Source: a virus
DNA: 23,825 bases
Virus record (IMG/VR): IMGVR_UViG_3300037011_000309
Coordinates: 1 to 23,825 of that record
Reading direction: 5' to 3' (one strand)
Shown: positions 7,676 through 15,043 of the stretch, one piece after another
Numbering within the stretch: position 1 is the first letter of the stretch
Layout: each line of letters starts with the position of its first letter
The notes under the pieces: model-generated
The model's input: only the letters and a program-made list of their open reading frames with translations
Databases searched by the model: none
What the model was told of the DNA's origin: nothing
Program-made: the position numbers and the translations under genes

Positions 7676-8567
7676 ATTAGTCATACTTGATGGGAGTCAT
7701 TTAGCTTATAGGGCTTACCATAAGTTCCCTAACCTTCATACTTTGGATGGGGTAAATACTTCTGTAGTCTATGGAATACCCTATATTGTAGAAAGTTTGA
7801 TAAGGAAGTTTATCCCTGATAAAGCCATAATTACCTTGGATGGTGGACGGAGCCCCTTTAGGATGGGGCTCTTACCATCTTATAAACAACGGGATCAGAA
7901 ATTAGGTTTCGACAAGGAAGATTTTTATCGTCAGAAAGACGATGCCATGAAGTTTATGAATGCTCTGGGTATATCTATATCGGGTAAAAAAGGTTTTGAA
8001 GCTGATGATTTAATTGCTATGATTTCCAGAAGATATGCTATTAGGGGATGGGATGTTATTATTATTTCTGGTGATAAGGATTTTAACCAGTTGATAGATG
8101 ATAATATCTTAGTTTATAATACTGGTAAGAATGTATTAATGGATCAATTTAATTTGATAAAATATACCGGGTATGATCCAGATCAATGTGTAGATTACCT
8201 ATGTTTAACAGGAGATCATTCGGATAATATACCGGGGTATCCGGGTATTGGGGAAATAAGGGGGGTTAAATTTTTACAGGAATTTGGCAGTGTAAATAGA
8301 TTTTTGGGGAGTGATAATAAATTTGGTAAGGTAGATAAACAAAAACTAAAAGAAATCTATAAATTTAACCGCCAAATCATAGACCTTAAATTTTTCTATA
8401 GGAAATTTTTAATCAAAGAAAAGATGCCTATAGAACATGGGATTTTTAATGATGAGAAATTAAAAAAGCTTTGCAGACAATTTGAAACAAATTCATTTTT
8501 AAAACCACAATTCATTAATACTTATAAAACACTTTATGAAAAGACAAATCTTTATCACGGGAGCTAG
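7665..8567 (+). CDS. 5'-3' exonuclease / flap endonuclease
   Basis: This 300-residue protein belongs to the FEN/5' nuclease family (T5 D15, T4 RNase H, the N-terminal domain of Pol I), which removes RNA primers and 5' flaps. Metal-binding carboxylates are visible: LVILDGSHLAYRAY with Asp9, TLDGG, GFEADDLIAMI, and IISGDKDFNQLI. The helix-three-turn-helix signature LTGDHSDNIPGYPGIG follows. Because the DNA polymerase gene in this block has no 5' nuclease domain, this gene probably supplies that function in trans. ATG 7665 was chosen; GTG 7659 and ATG 7662 are in frame and would add one or two Met. It overlaps the recombinase by 11 bp and the next gene by 32 bp. Confidence 0.93.
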   Translation: MKNKLVILDGSHLAYRAYHKFPNLHTLDGVNTSVVYGIPYIVESLIRKFIPDKAIITLDGGRSPFRMGLLPSYKQRDQKLGFDKEDFYRQKDDAMKFMNALGISISGKKGFEADDLIAMISRRYAIRGWDVIIISGDKDFNQLIDDNILVYNTGKNVLMDQFNLIKYTGYDPDQCVDYLCLTGDHSDNIPGYPGIGEIRGVKFLQEFGSVNRFLGSDNKFGKVDKQKLKEIYKFNRQIIDLKFFYRKFLIKEKMPIEHGIFNDEKLKKLCRQFETNSFLKPQFINTYKTLYEKTNLYHGS

Positions 8568-9120
8568 TGGTGTAGGAAAAACTACGTTAGCAAAATATAT
8601 TTCTGAAAATTATGGTATTCCATATATATCTGCATCAGCTAAAGATGTATGGCCAAGATTTGGTTTTGAAAACCATGAGGATGCTTTAAGAAAATGCTTA
8701 GCTGATCCTATATTAGGATTTGAGTATCAAAAAGCTATTTGGGTTAAGAGGCATGATGCTCTGAGTTTAGCTGGGGATAACTTTATAACAGATAGAAGTC
8801 CTATTGATAACTATGCCTATTACATATTACAACAAGGGTATTATTCTGAAGAATATAATAAAGCTATGAATAGTTTATGTATAGCAGATTTTGCATTAGC
8901 TAATACAGTTATTTTTATAAGGCTAAGTAGTGATATTATATTAGAAAATGACGGTAAAAGAATATTAAATATAACTTATCAGAAATTAGTAGATAACACG
9001 ATAGGTTGGGTATTAAGTCACCAATTCGGGTTATTAACTTATAAGAAGGAATTGATTTTCATAAGTAATTGGGATTTTAATAACCGCATAGAAATAATAA
9101 ATAATCACCTATCTTTATGA
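8536..9120 (+). CDS. P-loop nucleotide-kinase-like protein
   Basis: The 194-residue product opens with a P-loop, FITGASGVGKTT (Walker A at residues 9-16), and has FITDRSPIDNYAYY at about 84-96, a DR.P.D pattern seen in thymidylate kinases and AAA_28/NadR-like kinases. A following VIFIRLSS strand fits the NMP-kinase fold. The likely role is phosphorylation of a nucleoside or deoxynucleoside monophosphate, for example to return a (modified) pyrimidine dNMP to the triphosphate pool. The substrate cannot be told from sequence. The gene overlaps the flap nuclease by 32 bp and the SbcD gene by 4 bp (ATGA), so it is in the same transcript. A non-kinase P-loop ATPase remains possible. Confidence 0.65.
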   Translation: MKRQIFITGASGVGKTTLAKYISENYGIPYISASAKDVWPRFGFENHEDALRKCLADPILGFEYQKAIWVKRHDALSLAGDNFITDRSPIDNYAYYILQQGYYSEEYNKAMNSLCIADFALANTVIFIRLSSDIILENDGKRILNITYQKLVDNTIGWVLSHQFGLLTYKKELIFISNWDFNNRIEIINNHLSL

Positions 9121-10094
9121 GAAAGGTTATAGCTCTGGCTTCGTCTGATTGGCACTTATTTAATTGGCCTCAATTTAATGAGAAGAGGAGAAGATTAAAA
9201 GTTTCCAATCAATTTATCCAGTTCATAACTAATCATGCAAGGGATTTGAGTGTACCAATCCTATTCCCAGGAGACTTGTTTCATACCCCTCAGGGTATAG
9301 ATAATGCCGCTTACGAATTTTTTAATCCATTATTTAGGCAATTAGACGAGGAAAATAAAGTTCACATATATGGGGTAGGTGGTAATCATGACCAATCTGA
9401 AACTAATACTAGATCCCATAAGTCTCCTTCTTTGTTTCTTGGGGCTTGTAAAGCTTTCCCAAACCTTTTTAAAAACGTTGAATTTAAAAGACTTGAAATT
9501 AAGAGACTTAATATCATGGGCATTCCTTATATTAGCCATAACGTTGGTATTCGTGACCTTGTTAATGAAGCTAGGGAAGATATAAGAGAGGGTTGTCATA
9601 ATATATTGCTCATTCATTGTGATCTTTGGGGTGCAAGAGATCCTAGTGGGTATGAAGTTAATACAGTAGAAAATATACCTCGCAATTTGGGTAAATTTTT
9701 TAGGGGATTTGACATAGTACTATCGGGTCATATACATAAACATGATAAAATTGGGAATAACATTTATATGGTAGGAGCTCCTTATCAACAACGTAAATCT
9801 GATATGGGTTGTGTAATGGGTTACCTTCTAATATATGATGACTATTCAGTTGAATTTAAAAGATACCCGGGGCCAGAATTTAAAGTATACGATAAGGAAG
9901 AAGGACACCCAGAAACTAATGATTTTTGGATACCCATAATTAAATCAAAGAAAAGAGAAAAGGGGGAAGTAGTTAAATTTTCTACTAACATGTCTAAACA
10001 ATCATTGGCTAAAAAGTATCTAAGAACAAAGGGTATTACTAGCAAAGTTAAAATAAAAGCTTTAATAAATATTTTACATAAAACAGATGACTAA
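9117..10094 (+). CDS. sbcD: SbcD/Mre11/gp47-like nuclease
   Basis: This metallophosphoesterase (325 residues) is the nuclease subunit of the SbcCD (Mre11-Rad50, T4 gp46-gp47) complex, which processes DNA ends and hairpins for recombination. All phosphoesterase motifs are present: SSDWH (Asp11, His13), PGDLFH (Asp53), GGNHDQ (Asn90, His91), LLIHCD, and LSGHIHKHD. The Lys-rich C-terminal 60 residues probably hold the region that contacts the ATPase partner. That partner lies 270 bp downstream at 10365. The gene shares its ATG with the stop of the kinase-like gene (ATGA), and its TAA overlaps the next ATG (TAATG). Confidence 0.93.
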   Translation: MRKVIALASSDWHLFNWPQFNEKRRRLKVSNQFIQFITNHARDLSVPILFPGDLFHTPQGIDNAAYEFFNPLFRQLDEENKVHIYGVGGNHDQSETNTRSHKSPSLFLGACKAFPNLFKNVEFKRLEIKRLNIMGIPYISHNVGIRDLVNEAREDIREGCHNILLIHCDLWGARDPSGYEVNTVENIPRNLGKFFRGFDIVLSGHIHKHDKIGNNIYMVGAPYQQRKSDMGCVMGYLLIYDDYSVEFKRYPGPEFKVYDKEEGHPETNDFWIPIIKSKKREKGEVVKFSTNMSKQSLAKKYLRTKGITSKVKIKALINILHKTDD

Positions 10095-10252
10095 TGGAAT
10101 GGAAAACACCTAAAAGGTATGACAAAAGGGTAGTAACAAGGTTCTTGTATTTCCCTGTTAACATCGACGGTATTACTCGATGGTTAACGAAAGTCACTAT
10201 GGAACAGGAGTATGTTTTTGGTTTTTGGATGAACAGGAAATTCATAGACTAA
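10094..10252 (+). CDS. 52-residue protein between SbcD and SbcC (I)
   Basis: This short gene starts at ATG 10094, sharing one base with the SbcD stop (TAATG), and ends with TAA at 10250-10252. The product is MEWKTPKRYDKRVVTRFLYF, continuing to TRWLTKV, EQEYVFGFW and a C-terminal NRKFID. It is aromatic and basic, which is protein-like rather than random, and the frame follows the codon style of the neighbours. No known domain is recognised. The tight coupling to SbcD and to the next small gene supports translation. It might be a small accessory of the SbcCD complex, but that is only guilt by position. Confidence 0.7.
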   Translation: MEWKTPKRYDKRVVTRFLYFPVNIDGITRWLTKVTMEQEYVFGFWMNRKFID

Positions 10253-10410
10253 TGGGAAACCTTAAAGGTACAGCCTATAGAACAGAAACTTATCTGAGAA
10301 TGAAAACAGATAGGTTATTCCGTTGGAGAATGAAAACTAAAACCAAACTAAAACACATCAAACAATGGTTCTATTCGGTATTATGGAAGTCGAAGGATTC
10401 GGCCCTATAA
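10252..10410 (+). CDS. 52-residue basic protein between SbcD and SbcC (II)
   Basis: ATG 10252 shares its A with the preceding TAA, the same TAATG junction as at 10092. The frame is open further upstream to 10180, but that longer version would lie inside the preceding small gene. The product (MGNLKGTAYRTETYLRMKTD, then RLFRWRMKTKTKLKHIKQWF) is strongly basic with regular Lys/Arg, suggesting nucleic-acid contact. Its last 46 bp overlap the start of the SbcC gene, a large overlap for this genome. This makes it somewhat less certain than its twin, although a later SbcC start at 10383 would shorten the overlap to 28 bp. Confidence 0.5.
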   Translation: MGNLKGTAYRTETYLRMKTDRLFRWRMKTKTKLKHIKQWFYSVLWKSKDSAL

Positions 10411-12149
10411 AAAAATCAACGTTCAATTGGAGTTTACCGGGACTTAATATAATACAAGCACCTAATGGTTATGGTAAAACTAAATTCATTAATGCTTTGT
10501 TTTGGTGTCTATATGGTAAAACTCTTTCTGGTTCTGTAGAAACATGGGAATTTACAAAACTTAAAGATTATCGGGGTACTATGGTAGAGGTGAATGCCTT
10601 TATAAACGAAGATATTCTTAGGGTGATAAGATGTAAAGATTTTACGGGTAAAATAGAAGGAGCTAAGGGTAAGAACAGGTTTATTGTCATGGTAAATGGT
10701 AAAATATTTAATGTAAAAGAAAAGAAAAATATTCAAAAAGACCTAGAAAAAATTATAGGTTATTCTCCAGAACTATTTAAAAATTCTATCATTTTTGGTC
10801 AAAAACTTAAGAGATTAATTACTGAGACAGGTCCTAATAAGAAGAAGGTATTTGATGAGGCATTTGAAGTAACATACATTGCAAAGGCTAAAGAAATCGC
10901 AGAGTTAGAGAGAGATAAAATAAAACCTGCTTATGATGATCAGTTACTAAAGGTAAATAATCTCTCAAAAGATCTTCATAACATACAAGATAAGGTTCTT
11001 AGAGAAAAAGAAATTACAGATAATTTCGAAAAGAATAGAGATGAAAATATATCAGAACAAAATTTCTATATCACTCAGAATCTTGAGAAAATAGACATGC
11101 TAGATGTAGAATATTCTGCTATCGATATTTATACTGATGATTTATTAAAAGAAACTATATCCAAACTTAATGGTTTAGGTAAAGAACATGATATAATTAC
11201 TAATGTGGCAAGGTTAACTTTAAAACTAGAACAAGGAGAAAAACAGATTAGGGATTTGAAAATGGCTTTAAAAGATATTCCAGAGGTTTGTAGTAATTGT
11301 AATAAGCCATATACAGAATTAGAAAGACAAGAGGAAAAGGATAGAATCAAAACAAAATATAAAAAAGTTTTGCATTCTAATGAAGAGCTAATAGGTTGTC
11401 TTTCAGATGCAAAGGGAGCATATTCTAGTCTTTTAAAACTAAAAAAAGAAGTAACTCATTTAGAAAATAATAAAGTTATACTAGAAGAAAATCGGGCAAA
11501 TCATAATAAGCTTCAAAAAGACAATGAAAACCGAGAAAATACGATAAAAACTCTAAAGGTTCAGACTCTAAAAAATAATTACGACCAATATGCGCGCGAT
11601 TTAAGGACGATCGAAGAAGAATTCCTAAAAGAAAAGGAAATCTTAAGAATTACTCATAAAAGGCTTAAGATCAAAGACTGGTTAATAGATGACCCTTTAT
11701 CTAATAAGGGTCTAAAAACGTATATATTCGAAACTATGCTCGAGAAATTAAATGATAAGTTATCATACTACTCTAGTTATATAGGTTTCCAAGTATTATT
11801 TGATATAGATATGGAAAGCCATAATAAGGATTTAATCACTTATATTTATAATGGAATCAATGTAGTACCTTATGAAGATTTATCTGGGGGTCAACAACAA
11901 TCGGTAGATGTGGTATCGGCATTCGCTATACATGATGTGGTGAATGCAGATAGAGAATGTAACCTTCTTATCATGGATGAAATCTTCGAATCATTAGATA
12001 AAAATAATATAGAGATTGTTACAGAACTTATCCAAGACAAAGCTAAATATAAGTCTTTATATTTAGTTACTCACTTGGATAATTTTAACCCCACTAACGC
12101 AAATATTATAGGGATCTTATTTGAAAACGGAATAACTAGCCTTTCATGA
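10365..12149 (+). CDS. sbcC: SbcC/Rad50/gp46-like ATPase
   Basis: This is the SMC-like ATPase partner of the SbcD-like nuclease, 594 residues. The N-terminal lobe has a first strand FGIMEVEGFGPI and Walker A APNGYGKT (32-39). Two coiled-coil arms surround a zinc hook, CSNC at Cys309 and Cys312, the usual CxxC dimerisation site. The C-terminal lobe carries the ABC signature LSGGQQQS (from 506), Walker B LLIMDE (Asp538, Glu539) and the switch histidine VTHLD (His570). The protein is short compared with E. coli SbcC, as is typical of phage gp46. ATG 10365 keeps the first beta strand whole; ATG 10383 is the alternative. A 45-bp gap follows before the nuclease gene at 12195. Confidence 0.95.
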   Translation: MVLFGIMEVEGFGPIKKSTFNWSLPGLNIIQAPNGYGKTKFINALFWCLYGKTLSGSVETWEFTKLKDYRGTMVEVNAFINEDILRVIRCKDFTGKIEGAKGKNRFIVMVNGKIFNVKEKKNIQKDLEKIIGYSPELFKNSIIFGQKLKRLITETGPNKKKVFDEAFEVTYIAKAKEIAELERDKIKPAYDDQLLKVNNLSKDLHNIQDKVLREKEITDNFEKNRDENISEQNFYITQNLEKIDMLDVEYSAIDIYTDDLLKETISKLNGLGKEHDIITNVARLTLKLEQGEKQIRDLKMALKDIPEVCSNCNKPYTELERQEEKDRIKTKYKKVLHSNEELIGCLSDAKGAYSSLLKLKKEVTHLENNKVILEENRANHNKLQKDNENRENTIKTLKVQTLKNNYDQYARDLRTIEEEFLKEKEILRITHKRLKIKDWLIDDPLSNKGLKTYIFETMLEKLNDKLSYYSSYIGFQVLFDIDMESHNKDLITYIYNGINVVPYEDLSGGQQQSVDVVSAFAIHDVVNADRECNLLIMDEIFESLDKNNIEIVTELIQDKAKYKSLYLVTHLDNFNPTNANIIGILFENGITSLS

Positions 12150-12194
12150 AGCCTTGGTATTGTAAGTATACTATTTAAAATAAACCTTAAGGCC

Positions 12195-12764
12195 ATGACT
12201 AATTCCAAAAGAAAAGGTTCTAAAAATGAAAGGGGTATTGCCCACCTATTTTCAGAATGGACGGGGTTTAAATTTTCTAGGACTCCACAATCAGGTGGAA
12301 TGGGTTGGCATAATAAATTATCTACTGGAGACATAATTTGTATAGATGAGTTACACATGTCTGAATTCTCATTATCTATAGAATGTAAATTCCATTCTGA
12401 TTTAGATTTTTCTCACATGATAGATGGTACTATTGGTAAGAAAACAAATAAAGTAGTTGATTTTTGGGAACAATGTGAAAGAGATGCTAAAAGGTTAAAG
12501 AAAATACCATGTTTATTCATGAGGCGTAATGGTATGAAAACAGATATGCACTTCGTGGCTATCCCTTTATCTTTTTATATGATATATCTATCTTCTTATG
12601 ATTTTATACCTAAATTCGGGTATATAGCTTTTCAAAATGATGAAATGAAAATAGCAATATTAAACTCTGAAGATTTTTTTAGTTTACCTTATAAACAATT
12701 TCATGGGGTTGCAAAGGCTTATAGAGTTAATTGGTTAGTTAAAAAAATACTTAAAAAACGATGA
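12195..12764 (+). CDS. PD-(D/E)XK nuclease, Holliday-junction-resolvase-like
   Basis: The 189-residue protein has the pattern of a small restriction-endonuclease-fold nuclease: KGSKNERGIAHLFS with Glu12, SRTPQSGG, STGDIICID with Asp46, and SIECKFH with Glu63 and Lys65 (E-x-K). The KG..NER...F...F.R.P.SGG opening resembles archaeal Hjc and phage resolvases, which cut four-way junctions. This suits its position after the SbcCD, recombinase and flap nuclease genes. Its C-terminal third (residues 110-189) is larger than in a minimal resolvase and is unassigned. A related PD-(D/E)XK nuclease with another substrate is the main alternative. The stop overlaps the NusG-like ATG by 4 bp. Confidence 0.7.
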   Translation: MTNSKRKGSKNERGIAHLFSEWTGFKFSRTPQSGGMGWHNKLSTGDIICIDELHMSEFSLSIECKFHSDLDFSHMIDGTIGKKTNKVVDFWEQCERDAKRLKKIPCLFMRRNGMKTDMHFVAIPLSFYMIYLSSYDFIPKFGYIAFQNDEMKIAILNSEDFFSLPYKQFHGVAKAYRVNWLVKKILKKR

Positions 12765-13540
12765 AAAAGAAATTCCCAGATTATGTTTGGGTGGTAGCCT
12801 ATATTAATAGGGATTATGTGGATAGGGTGGAAAGCGATTTATTAAGTAAGGGTTTCGGAGCTGTAAAGGTTTTTATACCTACAACAAGAATATTAAAAAA
12901 ACAATTTAAAGGTAAAAATGAATATGAATATGTACCTTTGCTATTTAATTATGGGTTCTTTCAGATTCCTTATAAACAAGCTTGTGATGCAGAATTTTTA
13001 AGGAAATTAAAAGAAAAGATACCAGCTATATATGCTTGGGTAGTAGATCCGCTTCAATTGGTTAGATCAAAACCAAATTTAAGAATGGATAATTCTGGTA
13101 GAATGTTACCAGAAGAGGAAACTGATGAAAAAACTAAATTACGTATTTTAAGAAGTGATTTTGCCCCTATAGTAGCTATTGCTCGTGAGGAAGAAATAGT
13201 AGATTTACTAAAGATAGCTGAAAAATTATCCGTATTTTCCGACGAGATAATAGATAAATTAGAAGTAGGATCTTTTATTACGTTAAGGGGATATCCTTAT
13301 GAGGGTATGCCTGCAGAAATTATGGTTATAAATAAAAAGGATAAAAGGGTAAAAGTTAGGTTGCTTCTTGAAACCTATATGGCAGAAGTATTGGTTAATT
13401 TTGAAAATATATTTTATACAGTATATTCTAATTTCGATGAAGAGCTTAAGGAGAAGAGTTTAGAGGAATTAGCTTCTAAAGGTAGTAGAAGATTGGATAA
13501 ACTTTATGCACAGTTATCATACGGAGATGGCGAAGGATAA
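12761..13540 (+). CDS. NusG/Spt5-like transcription factor
   Basis: The 259-residue product has an N-terminal NGN-like domain (residues 6 to about 100): YVWVVAYINRDYVDRVESDL, then KVFIPTTRILKKQFKG, and VPLLFNYGFFQIP, the equivalent of the NusG PL.PGY.fv segment. A KOW-type domain follows at about 168-215: VGSFITLRGYPYEGMPAEIM then KRVKVRLLLETYMAEVLVNF. NusG-family proteins bind the clamp of RNA polymerase and change pausing, termination or coupling to translation. A phage-borne copy suggests control of transcription through the long operons and hairpins of this genome. An insertion of roughly 60 residues separates the two domains. The stop overlaps the next gene by 14 bp. Confidence 0.8.
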   Translation: MKKKFPDYVWVVAYINRDYVDRVESDLLSKGFGAVKVFIPTTRILKKQFKGKNEYEYVPLLFNYGFFQIPYKQACDAEFLRKLKEKIPAIYAWVVDPLQLVRSKPNLRMDNSGRMLPEEETDEKTKLRILRSDFAPIVAIAREEEIVDLLKIAEKLSVFSDEIIDKLEVGSFITLRGYPYEGMPAEIMVINKKDKRVKVRLLLETYMAEVLVNFENIFYTVYSNFDEELKEKSLEELASKGSRRLDKLYAQLSYGDGEG

Positions 13541-14510
13541 AATTAATGAAGAAGCTTGGAAAATACTTAATATTGATGAGAGAACATCATTAGGATTATC
13601 ATTGTCTTTTAACAAGTCAACTTGGGAGGCTGGTGAGATAATGAAAAAGGCCCATTTTAAATATTTAGAAATCCAAAAAAGAGCCAGAAAATTCCTAGAG
13701 ATTTTTACTAATCATTTCGAGAAATATGGCGGATTATTCCCAGAAGATATAAATTTATCATTTGCCTTTAAAGAATACCTTACATTAACTATTCTGGAAA
13801 GAAAAACTATTTCTAAGGCTACAAAATATATGGAGGATGCTAGTTATAGTATTGCATCTAGAAGGAATAAGTTAATCATGAGGGAATTAGAAAAACTTGC
13901 TAGATCTAATGAGGAATCTTATAGGGACTTTTATTCGCTTATTTTGGATTTTGATAGGTGGAATAATTTTAGAATTTTACCTTTAGAAGTTCAAGAACCT
14001 TCAGCTTTTAAAAGAAGGAATAAAGTAAGGAATAAAAAGCATTTAAGGAACTTAACCAATTTACCTCAGTATTCTGTTTTAAAATTAATAGAAATATATG
14101 GATATAATGGTAAATACCCTAAACTTTATTTACCTCTTATATCCCAATATATTAAGGATGGGTATAAGGTTATACAAATAAAGCATAATTCCATTAATGT
14201 GGGGGAAATAACCCAAATAGGATTTTTTCTTTTTGAGTCAAGAGTCAAGGCTATAGAATTTGCTAAACTTATAGCCAATTACTTTATGGGCGATAGAAGA
14301 AATTGTCGGGAAGGGCAAAAATTTTGGCCTAACTTCAGAGTAATGATATCTGAAGCCATTAATTTTAGGGAAATAGAAAATATACATAAATCCCGATCTT
14401 ATCTAGATAAAGCAATCTTTGACCTTGATAGAAAATTATCCAGATCCAAAAGAGAAAACAAATCTACAGGAGAACAAAGAGTAGAAGACTCAAAACTTTT
14501 TTATCAATGA
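13527..14510 (+). CDS. Large hypothetical protein, mostly helical
   Basis: The product is about 327 residues from ATG 13527 (MAKDKINEEAWKILNIDERT); an ATG at 13506 would lengthen the overlap with the NusG-like gene from 14 to 35 bp. I do not recognise the family. The N-terminal 130 residues look helical and charged (HFKYLEIQKRARKFLEIF and similar). A central basic segment, KRRNKVRNKKHLRNL, lies near residue 190. The C-terminal part contains QIGFFLFESRVKAIEFAKLI and ends in a Lys/Arg/Ser-rich tail. No Cys/His cluster, membrane segment or nucleotide-binding loop is evident. It is the last gene of the long replication block, before a new promoter. Confidence 0.85.
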   Translation: MAKDKINEEAWKILNIDERTSLGLSLSFNKSTWEAGEIMKKAHFKYLEIQKRARKFLEIFTNHFEKYGGLFPEDINLSFAFKEYLTLTILERKTISKATKYMEDASYSIASRRNKLIMRELEKLARSNEESYRDFYSLILDFDRWNNFRILPLEVQEPSAFKRRNKVRNKKHLRNLTNLPQYSVLKLIEIYGYNGKYPKLYLPLISQYIKDGYKVIQIKHNSINVGEITQIGFFLFESRVKAIEFAKLIANYFMGDRRNCREGQKFWPNFRVMISEAINFREIENIHKSRSYLDKAIFDLDRKLSRSKRENKSTGEQRVEDSKLFYQ

Positions 14511-14533
14511 GGGTTAAAAAGGACCCTAAAAAT

Positions 14534-14564
14534 TTGCTAGTGGATAAAATAGTTTATATATTTG
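14534..14564 (+). promoter_or_regulatory. Bacteroidota-type promoter for the 14600 operon
   Basis: TTG at 14534-14536 and TATATTTG at 14557-14564 are separated by 20 bp, matching the -33 TTG and -7 TAnnTTTG pattern of the Bacteroidota primary sigma factor. TTGC is followed by TAGTGG, and the -7 box by CATTATATTAAT, both shared with the other promoters here. Predicted transcription start is near 14571, giving a leader of about 29 nt. Confidence 0.8.
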
Positions 14565-14592
14565 CATTATATTAATTTATTATATATAAACT
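14551..14592 (+). repeat. Perfect 10-bp inverted repeat over the promoter and leader
   Basis: AGTTTATATA at 14551-14560 is the exact reverse complement of TATATAAACT at 14583-14592. The axis falls at 14571.5, close to the predicted start of transcription. The left arm covers the first half of the -7 box. It could be an operator for a dimeric regulator or a cruciform-prone sequence; only the right arm would be in the RNA. Confidence 0.7.
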
Positions 14593-14599
14593 AGATACT

Positions 14600-15043
14600 A
14601 TGCAAACATTCCTTCCATATGAAGAATTTCATACCTCTGCAATGGCACTCGATAAAAGGAGATGCTGGAAACAAGTAGTAGAAGCCCGTCAAATAGTTGA
14701 TGTACTTGAGGGTAAAAAAGTAAGTTGGGCTAATCATCCTGCAGTTAAAATGTGGATAGGTCATGAATTAGCGATGAGGCAATATTTCAATGAGTTCCTT
14801 GAGGTATGTAAGGAAAAACACGATATTAATACCAAGTACGAAAAGCTATATATAGGAATACCTAGATATCTTATTGATTACCCCTGGTGGCTTGGGGATA
14901 AAAACTTTCATAGGGCAATGAGGTCAAGGCTTATTAAAAAGGATAGGGATTTCTATTTACCGTTATTCCCCGAGGATGAGGGGTTTAATGATGGTAGATA
15001 TTTTTGGCCAGTTATGGAAACTAAAACATTCAGAATGATATGA
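14600..15043 (+). CDS. Pyrimidine-dimer DNA glycosylase family protein
   Basis: The 147-residue protein has the hallmarks of the Pyr_excise/MSMEG_6728 family, distant relatives of T4 endonuclease V (DenV), which excises UV-induced pyrimidine dimers. The start MQTFLPYEEFHTSAMALDKR, then KQVVEARQIVDVL, WANHPAVKMWIGHELAM, PWWLGDKNFHRAMRSRLIKKD and FYLPLF..D.....RYFWP give a near end-to-end family pattern. Glu28 in the KQ.VEA motif is the likely counterpart of the T4 catalytic Glu. The DenV N-terminal Thr2 is not conserved, as is usual in this branch. It is the first gene after its own promoter and overlaps the next by 4 bp. Confidence 0.85.
   Translation: MQTFLPYEEFHTSAMALDKRRCWKQVVEARQIVDVLEGKKVSWANHPAVKMWIGHELAMRQYFNEFLEVCKEKHDINTKYEKLYIGIPRYLIDYPWWLGDKNFHRAMRSRLIKKDRDFYLPLFPEDEGFNDGRYFWPVMETKTFRMI

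Noticed and set aside
12146-12181. 10-codon frame beginning ATGA at the SbcC stop
   Set aside because: Too short to support; no conserved features, and the next real ATG is at 12195.
12071-12358. Reverse-strand frame of 95 residues
   Set aside because: It lies across the end of SbcC and the start of the nuclease gene, both strongly supported, and its protein shows no motif.
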